NCBI RefSeq assembly: GCF_027924605.1
Contig: NZ_AP027042.1
Span: 1,775,524 to 1,839,523, forward strand
Length of the DNA stretch: 64,000 nucleotides
Source of the DNA: Dyella sp. GSA-30
Lineage (GTDB): Bacteria > Pseudomonadota > Gammaproteobacteria > Xanthomonadales > Rhodanobacteraceae
Reading direction: 5' to 3'
Shown: piece by piece, positions 31,805-40,747 of the stretch
Layout: the number at the start of each line of letters is the position of its first letter
Position numbering within the stretch: the first letter of the stretch is position 1
Translations under genes and position numbers: made by a program
The notes under the pieces: model-generated
Database searches by the model: none
What the model saw: only the letters and a program-made list of their open reading frames with translations
What the model was told of the DNA's origin: nothing

Positions 31805-31808
31805 TCCC

Positions 31809-33188
31809 GTGCCGCCGCGCCGACCGTTTTCGCTGTCGGCGCGCGCGGCACTGGCCACTGGACTGGTGCTGGCAGCCTTTCTAGGCGTGGTCGGCTTGAC
31901 CCTGTCGCGCACCAATGCCGACAGCGCGTTGAAGGATCAGCAGGAGCGTCTGGAAAATTTCGTCACCGCGTATCTGGCCGGTCTGGAAGTGACCCGCTCG
32001 GGTAAGGTCTTCCTGCCCGATACGCCGCCGGATCAGAGCTTCTCGCGCCCGGGTTCCGGGCTGTATGCCGTGGTGATCGGCGACAACAACACCAAGCTGG
32101 AATCGCCCTCGGCGTTGGGCCGCGACTTCAGTTTTCTCAAGATGCTGCAGCCCGGCGAGAGCGAGTTCGGCCCGATCGATACGCGCATGGGGCGCCTGTA
32201 CTACTACAGCTATGGCGTGAGCTGGGATCTGTCCGATCACAAGTCGGTGCCGCTGACTGTGATGATCGCGCAGACCGAGGATGTGGTCGAAGGCCAGAAC
32301 GCCGAGACGCGGCGCAGCCTGGTGTTCTGGCTGTCGTCGTTGGGCGTGATGTTGATCCTGCTGCAGTTGCTGTTGCTGCGCTGGAGCCTGACGCCGTTGC
32401 GCAAGGTGGCCAACGAGATGACGCGTGTCGAGCGCGGCGAGTCGGAACATCTCGACAATCAGTATCCGCAGGAGCTGACCGGCCTGACCGAGCGCATCAA
32501 TGCGTTTATCGACAACGAGCGCGAACAACGCACACGTTATCGCAACACGCTGGCCGATCTTGCGCACAGTTTGAAGACGCCGCTGGCGGTGATTCGTTCG
32601 CGGCTCGAACTGGCCAACGACAACAACACACCGTTTCGCGGCGATGTGCTCGATCAGGTACGTCGCATGGACGAGCTGGTGGCGTATCAGCTGGCGCGTG
32701 CGGCGACGTCCGGGCGGCAGACGTTTGCTACTACGGCGGTGCCGATTGCCGATCACGCCGAAGACCTCGTGCAGAGCCTGGAGAAGGTCTACGCAGCGAA
32801 GAACGTGTTGTGCGAGTTCGATATCGACGAAGGCGCGGTGTTCTACGGCGAGCAGGGTGATTTGCTCGAACTGATGGGCAACCTGCTCGAGAACGCATTC
32901 AAGTGGGCGCAGCATCGCGTGTTGCTGGTGGTGAAGCTTGAGCCGCAGGCCGGGCGTCAGCGTCCGGACTTGTGGCTGAGTGTCGAAGACGACGGTCCGG
33001 GCATCGATGCGGACAAGGTTGAGAAGGTGCTGCAGCGAGGTGTGCGCGGCGACGAGCGCGTGCAAGGCCACGGTATTGGTCTGTCGATCGTGCAGGACAT
33101 CGTGCGTGCGTATCAGGGTGAGTTGACGGTGGATCGCTCTCCGGAATTTGGTGGTGCGCGGTTTGCGGTGCGGTTACCGTCGGGTTGA
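31809..33188 (+). CDS. phoQ: Two-component sensor histidine kinase PhoQ
   Basis: A 459-residue inner-membrane histidine kinase. TM1 is about 12-32 and TM2 about 171-190, with a periplasmic sensor between them, then a HAMP-like linker. The dimerisation/phosphoacceptor box is LADLAHSLKTPLAV (H253), and the ATPase domain carries GNLLENAFKWA, DDGPGID and GHGIGLSIV. PhoQ-type sensors respond to divalent cations, acid or cationic peptides. I prefer the GTG at 31809, four bases after the phoP stop; the GTG at 31752 would overlap phoP by 53 bases and add only a polar tail. Confidence 0.9.
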   Translation: MPPRRPFSLSARAALATGLVLAAFLGVVGLTLSRTNADSALKDQQERLENFVTAYLAGLEVTRSGKVFLPDTPPDQSFSRPGSGLYAVVIGDNNTKLESPSALGRDFSFLKMLQPGESEFGPIDTRMGRLYYYSYGVSWDLSDHKSVPLTVMIAQTEDVVEGQNAETRRSLVFWLSSLGVMLILLQLLLLRWSLTPLRKVANEMTRVERGESEHLDNQYPQELTGLTERINAFIDNEREQRTRYRNTLADLAHSLKTPLAVIRSRLELANDNNTPFRGDVLDQVRRMDELVAYQLARAATSGRQTFATTAVPIADHAEDLVQSLEKVYAAKNVLCEFDIDEGAVFYGEQGDLLELMGNLLENAFKWAQHRVLLVVKLEPQAGRQRPDLWLSVEDDGPGIDADKVEKVLQRGVRGDERVQGHGIGLSIVQDIVRAYQGELTVDRSPEFGGARFAVRLPSG

Positions 33189-33228
33189 TGCGGTAAGAGC
33201 AGCAGGCTCGCTTTGCATCGCCTCTTGT

Positions 33229-33360
33229 GCCCCCTCACCCCAACCCTCTCCCCCGGCAAAGCCAGGGGAGAGGGGGCACACTGAGACGAGTTTGAATCTT
33301 GCGTGCTTTTAGCTCCCTCTTCCCTGGCTTCGCCGGGGGAGAGGGTTGGGGAGAGGGGGG
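33229..33360. repeat. REP-like inverted repeat pair, family A copy 3
   Basis: Two facing family A units are separated by about 35 bp, and each contains the CCCCGGCAAAGCC- or CGCCGGGG-type inner hairpin. It lies between the convergent phoQ and mtfA genes and probably serves as their shared transcription end. Confidence 0.9.
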
Positions 33361-33370
33361 CTTTAAGCCC

Positions 33371-34147
33371 TCAGTGCTTCGACATAGGCGCAGGCGACAC
33401 GCCGTAATACGCCTCCAGCAGCTCCGCGATAGCCGGTTCCGCTTTTTGCAACACACCCGGCTGCGACCAATGCAGCTCGCTCACCACGGCAAAATACTCA
33501 TCCGGGCTTTCGGCCGCATACGGATCGATGACGGTGTCGCGTCCCCGCGTGACATCGGCGACAAGGTTGTCGTACGCACGTTGGAATGCCTCGATCCAGC
33601 GGCGTCGCTCGATATGCCTGGGCAGCGGCGGAACGCCATCCGGTGGGCCGTCCAGCATGTCCAGCTTGTGGGCGATTTCATGCACGACGACGTTGAAGCC
33701 ATCCCACGGCTGCTCCAGGTCCAACTGCACATCGGCCAGCGACAGCACTAGTGGGCCGTGCTCCCAGGCCTCGCCGATCAGTACGTCGTCGACCTCGCTG
33801 ACCACACCGCTATGCTCGTCGTGATGGCTGCGGCGTACTTTGAATTCGCCCGGATACACCAGGATCTCGCGCCAGCCACGCAGTGCGCGCGGGCCGGACT
33901 GCAATACCGGCACACAAGCCTGCATCGCGATCAGCAATTGCAGCTGTTCGGTCAATGGGGCTCCCGCCAGGGCATGAAAGCGCTTGCGAGCGAGAAAGTG
34001 GGCAGCCAGCTCGCGCAAGGCCTGCTGGCGGGAGTGATCCAGGCGATGCGCCAACGGGCAAGCCGCCAGCGTGTGGCGCCAGAGAGCTTCGGGAATGGGA
34101 GGAGGGGCGAAGCGCGACGTGATTTGTCGCCACCACGTGCCGAACAC
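33371..34147 (-). CDS. mtfA: Zinc-dependent peptidase MtfA (Mlc titration factor family)
   Basis: A 258-residue M90-type metallopeptidase. The zinc motif is H156-E-I-A-H160 in FNVVVHEIAHKLDMLDG; the third ligand glutamate lies in the downstream SPDEYFAVVSELHW. In Enterobacteria, MtfA binds the repressor Mlc and regulates glucose uptake; no mlc is in this window. The start is the GTG at 34147. It is nine bases downstream of the small secreted protein gene and likely co-transcribed with it. Confidence 0.9.
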   Translation of the reverse strand: MFGTWWRQITSRFAPPPIPEALWRHTLAACPLAHRLDHSRQQALRELAAHFLARKRFHALAGAPLTEQLQLLIAMQACVPVLQSGPRALRGWREILVYPGEFKVRRSHHDEHSGVVSEVDDVLIGEAWEHGPLVLSLADVQLDLEQPWDGFNVVVHEIAHKLDMLDGPPDGVPPLPRHIERRRWIEAFQRAYDNLVADVTRGRDTVIDPYAAESPDEYFAVVSELHWSQPGVLQKAEPAIAELLEAYYGVSPAPMSKH

Positions 34148-34156
34148 GGACGGCAG

Positions 34157-34468
34157 TTACTGGATCGAGCCGGGAAGCAGCGATTGCCAGCCTATGTTGG
34201 CCCGGCGAGTGGGAGCCGCGTTGCTCTCGCTACCGCTGTGTGAAGCGGCATCGTTCGTTGAACTGGAGCTGCTGCCGGAGGCTGGGGGGCAATCGCGTGA
34301 GCCGAGCAGGTCGGCACTGCCGCCTTTGGGCGACGAACTGTCCGCCGTCGCGGTATGCGACAACGTTCCAGCGTCCTGGGTGTCGACATCTGCGGCCGTC
34401 GCGGCATGAATGCCTGCGACAGCCAAGGTGCACCCGAATATGAATGGCAGGAAGTGCCTGGCACGCAT
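34157..34468 (-). CDS. Small secreted serine-rich protein
   Basis: A 103-residue protein with a signal peptide (MRARHFLPFIFGCTLAVAGIHAATA). The mature region is low-complexity, with Ser, Asp and Thr repeats, and ends in the defined sequence RRANIGWQSLLPGSIQ. It is the upstream partner of mtfA. The conserved-looking tail after a disordered linker suggests a binding segment. Its function is unknown. Confidence 0.6.
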   Translation of the reverse strand: MRARHFLPFIFGCTLAVAGIHAATAADVDTQDAGTLSHTATADSSSPKGGSADLLGSRDCPPASGSSSSSTNDAASHSGSESNAAPTRRANIGWQSLLPGSIQ

Positions 34469-34658
34469 GGCGAGCCTAACCCCTCAGTCATAGCCCAAGC
34501 ACTGGATCGTCGCAGAATCGTCACAGGGATGCTAGTGCCCGGTCGGGCGCCGCGCTGACATCGCCTGCGGCTAGAATTCTCGTCATGTCGCATCCCCAAT
34601 CCCCCCATTCCAACGCCTGCCGCTGCTTGTATCGCCCCTCTGTAGGCGTTTTTAGCTA

Positions 34659-35630
34659 ATGCAGGCGCGCGATGTATTGACCGCCCTGGCTACCGGCGAA
34701 GCCATCTCTGGCGCCACCCTGGCAGAAACGGCCGGGGTTACCCGTGCCGCGATCTGGAAGCAGATCGAAACCCTGCGCGCCAAAGGCGTGCCGATCGAGG
34801 CCCGCGGCGCCAGCGGCTACCGCCTGCCGTGGCCGCTGCAGATGCTGGACGAGCGCACCATTCGCAGCCAGCTGCCGGGGACGGTAGCCAGCCGGCTTGG
34901 TGCGCTGGAGGTGCATTGGGAGCTCGACTCCACCTCGACCGAGCTGCAAAGGCGCCTGGCCGATGCCCCCGATATGAGCTTTGTCCTCGCCGAAACGCAA
35001 AGCGCCGGACGTGGCCGTCGCGGGCGCAGTTGGCTATCGCCGCCGGGGCTGAATCTTTATCTCTCGTGCCTGAAGCGGTTCGATGCGGGCTTTGCGGCGC
35101 TGTCCGGGCTCTCGCTGGCGCTGGGCGTCGTTGTGCTGCGCGCGCTCGATAGCCTGGGCGTGGCCGGTGCAGGCCTCAAATGGCCCAATGACCTGCTGAG
35201 CGAGCAGGGCAAGCTCGGCGGCATCCTGGTCGAGCTCAGTGGTGAATATCAGGGGCCTTGTGCGGCGGTGATCGGTATCGGTCTCAATCTACGGCTGACC
35301 GACGCGTTGCGTGCCCAAGCCGGCCAGCCCAGCGATGACCTGGCCCGATTGAATGGCGGCACGCCGCCGGATCGCAACCGCGTTGCTGCCGCCCTGATCC
35401 ACGCGCTGGTCGATGGTCTTGCCGAGTTCGAGCGCGACGGTTTTGCCGGCTTTGCCCAAGCTTATCGGCCCTACGATCTGCTGCTGGGCAAGTCGTTGCA
35501 TCTCACCGGCGCCCTGGGCGAGCTCGATGGCATCGGTGCCGGCGTCGATGCACGCGGCGCCTTGTTGCTTGAAACCAGCGAGGGGCTGCGACGTGTCGAT
35601 AGCGCCGACGTATCGGTGCGCCGCGTATGA
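34659..35630 (+). CDS. birA: Biotin--[acetyl-CoA-carboxylase] ligase / biotin operon repressor
   Basis: A 323-residue bifunctional BirA. An N-terminal winged helix spans about 1-60 (SGATLAETAGVTRAAIWKQIETLRAKG). The central catalytic domain contains the biotinyl-AMP motif SAGRGRRGRSWLSP and KWPNDLLSEQGKLGGILVE, and an SH3-like C-terminal domain completes it. It attaches biotin to the acetyl-CoA carboxylase carrier protein and represses biotin synthesis. No bio genes are in the window. The stop overlaps the coaX start (ATGA). Confidence 0.95.
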   Translation: MQARDVLTALATGEAISGATLAETAGVTRAAIWKQIETLRAKGVPIEARGASGYRLPWPLQMLDERTIRSQLPGTVASRLGALEVHWELDSTSTELQRRLADAPDMSFVLAETQSAGRGRRGRSWLSPPGLNLYLSCLKRFDAGFAALSGLSLALGVVVLRALDSLGVAGAGLKWPNDLLSEQGKLGGILVELSGEYQGPCAAVIGIGLNLRLTDALRAQAGQPSDDLARLNGGTPPDRNRVAAALIHALVDGLAEFERDGFAGFAQAYRPYDLLLGKSLHLTGALGELDGIGAGVDARGALLLETSEGLRRVDSADVSVRRV

Positions 35631-36382
35631 AGCTGTTGCTGGACCTGGGCAATACCCGTCTGAAATGGGCCGCGCTCGACCGCGGCATGCACATCGCGCA
35701 GGGCGCGGTGGCGTGGAACGACGATGTCGAATCGGCGCTCGCTGCCGCATGGGGTTCGCTCGACGGCGTGGCGCATATCTACGGCGCATCCGTGGTCGAC
35801 GCGGCCAAAGAGGCGAGGGTGGAAGCGATGGCCAAGGCCATTCGCGCGCGCAGCGTCGTCTGGCTGCGTACACCGGCCGAAGCCTGCGGCGTGCGTAGCG
35901 CTTATGTGGAGCCTGAGCGCCTGGGCGTGGATCGTTTCCTGGCGATGGTCTCGGCCTATCACAACGGCGATGCGCCTTGCGTCCTCGTTGGAGTGGGCAC
36001 GGCGCTCACCCTCGATGCGCTCGACGGAGAAGGTCGCCACCTGGGCGGTTTGATCGCGCCGGGACCGCAGCTGATGCAGCAATCGTTGTGGGGTGCGACG
36101 GCACGTTTGCACCCTGAGCCGGGCCGCGTGCTCGATGTTGCCGACAACACCGCCGATGCGATCGCCTCCGGCTGCTGGCAAGCTGCCGTCGCGTTGATCG
36201 AGCGCTTTGTGGCGCGGATGTCGCCCCGGCTTGGCGGCGCACCGAGGGTCATTCTCGGCGGTGGCGATGCGGCGCAGCTGCAGCCCTTGCTGGCCCTGCC
36301 GACCCAGTTGACCGAGGACAGCGTGCTGCGTGGCCTGGCGGTGTGGGCCGAGGCACATTCGACTACGATGCCGCCTCTCTAG
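35627..36382 (+). CDS. coaX: Type III pantothenate kinase
   Basis: A 251-residue CoaX, the first enzyme of CoA synthesis (pantothenate to 4'-phosphopantothenate). Type III motifs are visible: the phosphate-binding LLDLGNTRLKWA at the N-terminus, LGVDRFLAM, the ribose/metal loop GVGTALTLDAL and GGLIAPGPQLM. The four-base overlap with birA is a common arrangement in gammaproteobacteria. It is followed by a SPOR-domain gene on the same strand. Confidence 0.95.
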   Translation: MKLLLDLGNTRLKWAALDRGMHIAQGAVAWNDDVESALAAAWGSLDGVAHIYGASVVDAAKEARVEAMAKAIRARSVVWLRTPAEACGVRSAYVEPERLGVDRFLAMVSAYHNGDAPCVLVGVGTALTLDALDGEGRHLGGLIAPGPQLMQQSLWGATARLHPEPGRVLDVADNTADAIASGCWQAAVALIERFVARMSPRLGGAPRVILGGGDAAQLQPLLALPTQLTEDSVLRGLAVWAEAHSTTMPPL

Positions 36383-36417
36383 AATAGTTGTTCGCCAAGA
36401 CGGGGTACGGATCGACA

Positions 36418-37137
36418 ATGGTTCTGCGTCTGCTCTTTGTGCTGTTGATCGCACTCAATATCGCCGTCGGTGCCTGGCTCCTGCTGGGTCAGGACGACGC
36501 GCACGTGCGCAGTGCGACAGATCCCGACGTGCCGTCGCTGCAACTGCTTTCCGAGCGCCCGGCGCCACCCGCATCGGCACCGATCGTCGCGACCACCGCA
36601 CCCGTGCCCACGTCGGCCTCGACACCGTCGCCTGCCACGCCAGCCAGCGCGACGAACGCGCGTAGCAATTCCAGTTCGCGCGTCTACACCTGCATCGCCA
36701 TCGGTCCCTTTGCAACACCGCTGGATTTGCGCAATGCGCGAACTGCGCTGACCGCACAGGCGGCACGCATGCGCTCGCGCCAGGAACAGACTACGCAATC
36801 GCGCGGTTGGTGGGTCTATCTGCCGGCCAGCGCCAGCCGCGACCAGGCCCTGGCGCAGGCGCGGCGCCTGAGCGCGGCCAATATCAAGGATTATTTCGTG
36901 GTCGGCGCGGGCGATCAGCCCAATACCGTGTCGCTGGGCCTGTTCAAGGACCCGGCCAACGCGCGCAAGCGTCGCGACGAGGTCGTGGCCGCCGGTTTCC
37001 CCGCGCAGATGAGCGAACGCACCGAAACGGTCCCCGAATACTGGCTGGATCTGGCCGTGGCCGACAACGCGCATTTCGACTGGCGCAGCCGCGTGCGCAA
37101 CAACACGGTGGGCTCGCACAGCACGGGCTGTTTCTGA
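36418..37137 (+). CDS. SPOR domain-containing membrane protein
   Basis: A 239-residue protein with an N-terminal membrane anchor (MVLRLLFVLLIALNIAVGAWLLLG), a Pro/Ala/Thr-rich linker (about 40-90) and a SPOR-type domain (about 100-195: CIAIGPFATPLDLRNARTAL, DYFVVGAGDQPNTVSLGLFKDPANA). SPOR domains bind denuded peptidoglycan at division sites. The ATG at 36418 is chosen because it starts the membrane helix. It lies 35 bp behind coaX, probably in the same operon. Confidence 0.82.
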   Translation: MVLRLLFVLLIALNIAVGAWLLLGQDDAHVRSATDPDVPSLQLLSERPAPPASAPIVATTAPVPTSASTPSPATPASATNARSNSSSRVYTCIAIGPFATPLDLRNARTALTAQAARMRSRQEQTTQSRGWWVYLPASASRDQALAQARRLSAANIKDYFVVGAGDQPNTVSLGLFKDPANARKRRDEVVAAGFPAQMSERTETVPEYWLDLAVADNAHFDWRSRVRNNTVGSHSTGCF

Positions 37138-37170
37138 TCGGCCTCCAAGCCTGTAAACTACGCGGCCCAT

Positions 37171-37246
37171 GCCGGCATAGCTCAGTTGGTAGAGCAACCG
37201 CCTTGTAAGCGGTAGGTCCCCAGTTCGAATCCGGGTGCCGGCACCA
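37171..37246 (+). tRNA. tRNA-Thr (anticodon TGT)
   Basis: A 76-nt cloverleaf. The acceptor is GCCGGCA/TGCCGGC with the discriminator A and an encoded CCA. The D arm is GCTC..GAGC, the anticodon arm is ACCGC-CTTGTAA-GCGGT (anticodon TGT) and the T arm is CCCAG-TTCGAAT-CCGGG. The T stem contains an apparent A-C mismatch at the fourth pair. It is followed by a perfect terminator palindrome. Confidence 0.95.
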
Positions 37247-37253
37247 GTAAATG

Positions 37254-37282
37254 AAAAAGCCCGCGCTAGCGCGGGCTTTTTT
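37254..37282. terminator. Bidirectional palindromic terminator
   Basis: AAAAAGCCCGCGC-TA-GCGCGGGCTTTTT. It is a symmetric stem with an A run before and a T run after. It ends the tRNA-Thr transcript and also the convergent endonuclease gene. Confidence 0.93.
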
Positions 37283-37302
37283 GTGCCATGAAGCCGAGAG
37301 AC

Positions 37303-38055
37303 TTAAGGCAGCGGCAGGCTGATCGGGTTGGCCTTCATCGAGCTGCTGAGCGACGGGAATGGGTCCACGCCGGACATGGTCTTGATGTCGTTGAGCGAAA
37401 CGACGTCGCAGGTGATCGTGTCGTCGTTGGTGCACAGGTAGGCGCCGGCGCCTTTGCCCGGCTCGTATACGGCTTTCCAGGTGTAGGCCGGCACGGCAAC
37501 TGCATCCTTGCCGATGGTGGGGATGTTGTCTGGATCGAAGGCCGGGCCGGTGACGACATAGACTTCGCCCAGCTGGGTGGCCAGGTTGCGTACCTGTGCT
37601 TCGATCTTTGCCCACTCGCCAGTGTTGAGCTTGTGATCCTGCGGCACGACGTTGGCCATGGAGAACGATTCCTTCTCCGAAGCGATCGTCGATTCGTCGC
37701 CGGCCGGCGTCATGTGACCACGATCGTAGCCGCTGTTGGTGTAGTCCGAATCCTGCGAACGGTCGGCGACCGGGATGCCGGTTTCCTGATGGAACGAGCC
37801 GGTGCGGCTGATCGAATCGGCGCCGGCAATCTGTGCGGCGGTCAGGTGCTGCGCGGAATACAGCGGGCCCTTGGTGACACCCGATGCCAACAGGACGTAC
37901 TCGGTATGGCACACCTCGGTGGTTCGCGTGGTCAACGACGAATCCAGGGTGGGGTTGCTACCGCTGACGAAGAAATTGGGACAGGCCGTGCTGGCGAAGC
38001 AAGCACCGGACACGAGAAAGCTGACCGCAAACAGCCACTGACGTACACGCAACAT
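37303..38055 (-). CDS. Secreted DNA/RNA non-specific endonuclease
   Basis: A 250-residue NUC1-type nuclease of the beta-beta-alpha-metal fold. It has a signal peptide (MLRVRQWLFAVSFLVSGACFA) and the catalytic DRGHM at 111-115 (H114 the general base), followed by the metal-ligand region SMANVVPQDHKLNTGEW. It cleaves DNA and RNA outside the cytoplasm, probably for nutrient or defence purposes. No immunity protein is adjacent, consistent with a secreted rather than an intracellular toxin role. Confidence 0.9.
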   Translation of the reverse strand: MLRVRQWLFAVSFLVSGACFASTACPNFFVSGSNPTLDSSLTTRTTEVCHTEYVLLASGVTKGPLYSAQHLTAAQIAGADSISRTGSFHQETGIPVADRSQDSDYTNSGYDRGHMTPAGDESTIASEKESFSMANVVPQDHKLNTGEWAKIEAQVRNLATQLGEVYVVTGPAFDPDNIPTIGKDAVAVPAYTWKAVYEPGKGAGAYLCTNDDTITCDVVSLNDIKTMSGVDPFPSLSSSMKANPISLPLP

Positions 38056-38271
38056 AGGTTGTTCCCCAACAACGAAAGGAGGGACGACCGTAGTTCGGTG
38101 CTATTGCAGAGAGGTGAAATGCTCGCGACTTTGCGTCGAATATGCGAACGGGTTCGCGATACAGGATGTTGTGATCGTTGGCCGCTATCGATGGCGACAG
38201 CATTTCTCGTCAGCGCGTGTGGATAGGCATGCGGCATTGACCGCCGCGGTCGCAGCGCGGAGAATCATTTG

Positions 38272-39246
38272 ATGCAACGCAACAATGCTGCGGAACTCCT
38301 CATCAAGCTCGCCCTTCAGGGCGGCGGCGCGCATGGCGCTTTCACCTGGGGCGTGCTCGATCGGGTCTTGCAGGTGCCGGGCTTGCAGATCAGCGCAGTC
38401 AGCGGGACCAGCAGCGGCGCGATGAATGCGGCGGCCCTGGTTCAAGGCTGGCAACGCGGTGGCGCGGAGGGCGCTCGCGCAGCGCTCGCCGAATTCTGGG
38501 AGGCCGTGGCCAAGCACAATGCCATGGCCGACTGGTGGGCGGCCGGTGCGCGCGCCTGGAGCGATTCGGCCTGGTTCAAGCCCAGCGTGTCGCCGCTGTC
38601 GTTCAATGCGATGCGCCCGCTGGTGGAAGGTTTCTTCGACATTGATGCGCTGCGCCGCTCACCCATCGCGCTGCATGTGGCCGCCACGCGGGTGCGCGAC
38701 GGCGCCTTGGTCGTGTTTCAAGGTGACGACCTCAGCCACGAGGCTCTGCTAGCGTCCTCATGCCTACCGCAATGGTTTCCGGCGGTCGAGATCGACGGCG
38801 AGGCCTACTGGGATGGTGGTTTCGCCGGCAATCCGGCACTCGAACCCTTGTTGACCGATCCCGGCGACGTGCTGCTGTGCGTGCTGGTGCAGCCCCTGCA
38901 GCTCGGGCAGATACCGCGGCAATCGAGCGACATTCTGGATGTTTCCGCACAGCTGGCCTTTGGCACGGCCTTTCGGCGCGAGCTGCGCGACCTGGCCATC
39001 TCGCGTCGGCGTGCCGACCAGCGTTTTCTGCCGAGCACACGAGAGCGCCTCTTGCGCCGGCTGCAGCTGGAGATCATCGCGCCAGACGATGGATTGGGGG
39101 CGTTGGGGCATGCGGCCACCGATACGCGGCTGCACCAGCTGCAGGCACTGCGCGAGCGCGGCTATGCAGCGGCCGATACCTGGTGGCAGCGGCATGGCGA
39201 GGCGGCAGGGGACGCCGCCGGCTGGGTCGAACAGTTCGTCGGCTAG
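38272..39246 (+). CDS. Patatin-like phospholipase
   Basis: A 324-residue patatin. It has the oxyanion-hole motif LALQGGGAHGAF (14-24), the nucleophile S47 in G-T-S-S-G and the catalytic D181 in the D-G-G motif (EAYWDGGFAG). The Ser-Asp dyad hydrolyses lipid acyl esters. There is no signal peptide, so the protein is probably cytoplasmic or secreted by another route. The start is the ATG at 38272; a TTG directly before it (38269) is an alternative. Confidence 0.9.
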   Translation: MQRNNAAELLIKLALQGGGAHGAFTWGVLDRVLQVPGLQISAVSGTSSGAMNAAALVQGWQRGGAEGARAALAEFWEAVAKHNAMADWWAAGARAWSDSAWFKPSVSPLSFNAMRPLVEGFFDIDALRRSPIALHVAATRVRDGALVVFQGDDLSHEALLASSCLPQWFPAVEIDGEAYWDGGFAGNPALEPLLTDPGDVLLCVLVQPLQLGQIPRQSSDILDVSAQLAFGTAFRRELRDLAISRRRADQRFLPSTRERLLRRLQLEIIAPDDGLGALGHAATDTRLHQLQALRERGYAAADTWWQRHGEAAGDAAGWVEQFVG

Positions 39247-39306
39247 CTTCCTGTAGACTGGAACGATAGCCCGCGAAGGCGCGGGTGGGTTTCAGGTTCG
39301 GCAGCG

Positions 39307-39762
39307 ATGCATATAAAGGACAATCCGTCGGTAGCGGCAAACAAGGTTCGGCGAGGCCTCGCGGCCGGAGCGTTCCTCTTCGCGTGGGGCCTGTCGATGC
39401 CCACATGGGCTGCCGATGACACATTGGCACCCGCGCAACTCCTCGAACGTCAGCACGCAGGCCACGCGCCGCTGCTGCTGGATGTCCGTCATGCCGACGA
39501 ATACAGCGGCGGCCATATCGACGGCGCCCTGAATATTCCGGTGGAGCAGTTGGCCGCACGGCATGGCGCCCTGGGCGTATCGCGCGATAGCGATATCGTC
39601 GTGTATTGCCAGAGCGGACGTCGCGCCGCCAAGGCACAGGCTCTCCTGCAGTCGATGGGCTACAACCACGTGCGCCTGCTCGACGGCAGCATCCAGGGCT
39701 GGCAGCAACAGTCCTTGCCGTTGGTTCGTGAAACACCAATGCATACGGCACCTGCGCGCTAG
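39307..39762 (+). CDS. Exported rhodanese-like sulfurtransferase
   Basis: A 151-residue protein with a signal peptide (hydrophobic AGAFLFAWGLSMPTWA, cleavage near residue 36) and a single rhodanese domain. The active-site loop is C101-Q-S-G-R-R in VVYCQSGRRAAKA, preceded by LLLDVRHADEYSGGHIDGALNIP. Periplasmic single-domain rhodaneses transfer or carry sulfane sulfur. It is followed closely by arginase but is not obviously related to it. Confidence 0.88.
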   Translation: MHIKDNPSVAANKVRRGLAAGAFLFAWGLSMPTWAADDTLAPAQLLERQHAGHAPLLLDVRHADEYSGGHIDGALNIPVEQLAARHGALGVSRDSDIVVYCQSGRRAAKAQALLQSMGYNHVRLLDGSIQGWQQQSLPLVRETPMHTAPAR

Positions 39763-39804
39763 CAATCGACGCGCGGTGCATTCGATAGCGAAGACGAGTG
39801 AAGC

Positions 39805-40737
39805 ATGGTTAAGCAACAGGCAATTTCCCTGATTGGCGTACCGACCGATATCGGCGCCGGACACCGCGGCGCCTCGATGGGCCCGGAAGCGCTGCGCGTG
39901 GCCAATCTGGCCGAAAGATTGATCAAGCGCGGGCTGGATGTGGTCGACCGCGGCAATCTTTATGGGCCGGTCAATCCGTGGCAGCCGCCGCACAACGGTT
40001 ATCGCCATCTACCCGAGGTGGTGGCGTGGAACGAAGCGGTATTCGGGGCGGTATCCGAAGCCCTGGCCGAAGGCCGCCTGCCGATCATGCTCGGCGGCGA
40101 CCATTGCCTGGCGATCGGTTCGATCAGTGCCGTGGCCAAGCATTGCCGCGAGCAGGGCAAGCAGCTGCGTGTGCTGTGGCTGGATGCGCATGCCGACTTC
40201 AACACCGCGCAGGTGACGCCGTCGGGCAATATCCACGGCATGCCCGTGGCGTGCCTGTGCGGCAACGGTCCGCGTGAGCTGATCGCCTTGAGCGGTACCG
40301 TGCCGGCGACTCGACCCGAGACGTTTCGCCAGATCGGCATCCGCTCGGTCGACGAAGGCGAGAAGCGGCTGGTGCGCGAGGCGAACGTCGGTATCTTCGA
40401 CATGCGCCATATCGACGAAGTCGGGATGAAGCGCACGATGGAGCTGGCGTTGGCGGACATCGACGAAAACACGCATCTTCACGTGAGCTTCGATGTCGAT
40501 TTTCTCGATCCGACGATTGCACCGGGCGTGGGCACCACGGTGCGTGGCGGTCCCAATTACCGCGAAGCGCAGTTGTGCATGGAAATGATTGCCGATTGCG
40601 GAAGTCTGGGTTCGCTCGATATCGTCGAGTTGAACCCGGCGTTCGACAAGCGCAATCAAACCGCCAAGCTCGCCGTCGATCTGGTCGAATCGCTGTTCGG
40701 CAAATCCACGCTTATCCGTCACCCATCGCAATCCTGA
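39805..40737 (+). CDS. rocF: Arginase
   Basis: A 310-residue ureohydrolase that converts arginine to ornithine and urea. The binuclear manganese ligands are H100 (GGDHC), D127, H129 and D131 (DAHADF), and D230 and D232 (SFDVDFLDP), with the substrate-binding [10 protein letters not shown] loop between them. The agmatinase-like alternative is less likely because the whole N-terminus ([21 protein letters not shown]) is arginase-type. It lies ten bases ahead of trpS and may be co-transcribed with it. Confidence 0.95.
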   Translation: MVKQQAISLIGVPTDIGAGHRGASMGPEALRVANLAERLIKRGLDVVDRGNLYGPVNPWQPPHNGYRHLPEVVAWNEAVFGAVSEALAEGRLPIMLGGDHCLAIGSISAVAKHCREQGKQLRVLWLDAHADFNTAQVTPSGNIHGMPVACLCGNGPRELIALSGTVPATRPETFRQIGIRSVDEGEKRLVREANVGIFDMRHIDEVGMKRTMELALADIDENTHLHVSFDVDFLDPTIAPGVGTTVRGGPNYREAQLCMEMIADCGSLGSLDIVELNPAFDKRNQTAKLAVDLVESLFGKSTLIRHPSQS

Positions 40738-40747
40738 AGCAGCCCTT

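Noticed and set aside
31752-31808. Earlier start for phoQ overlapping phoP by 53 bases
   Set aside because: It adds only a polar, non-conserved tail. The GTG at 31809 directly follows the phoP stop and gives a normal PhoQ N-terminus.
37171-37302. tRNA-Thr as an integration site for a genomic island
   Set aside because: No integrase, no direct repeat of the tRNA 3' end and no island-like genes follow; the neighbours are a terminator and a nuclease gene.
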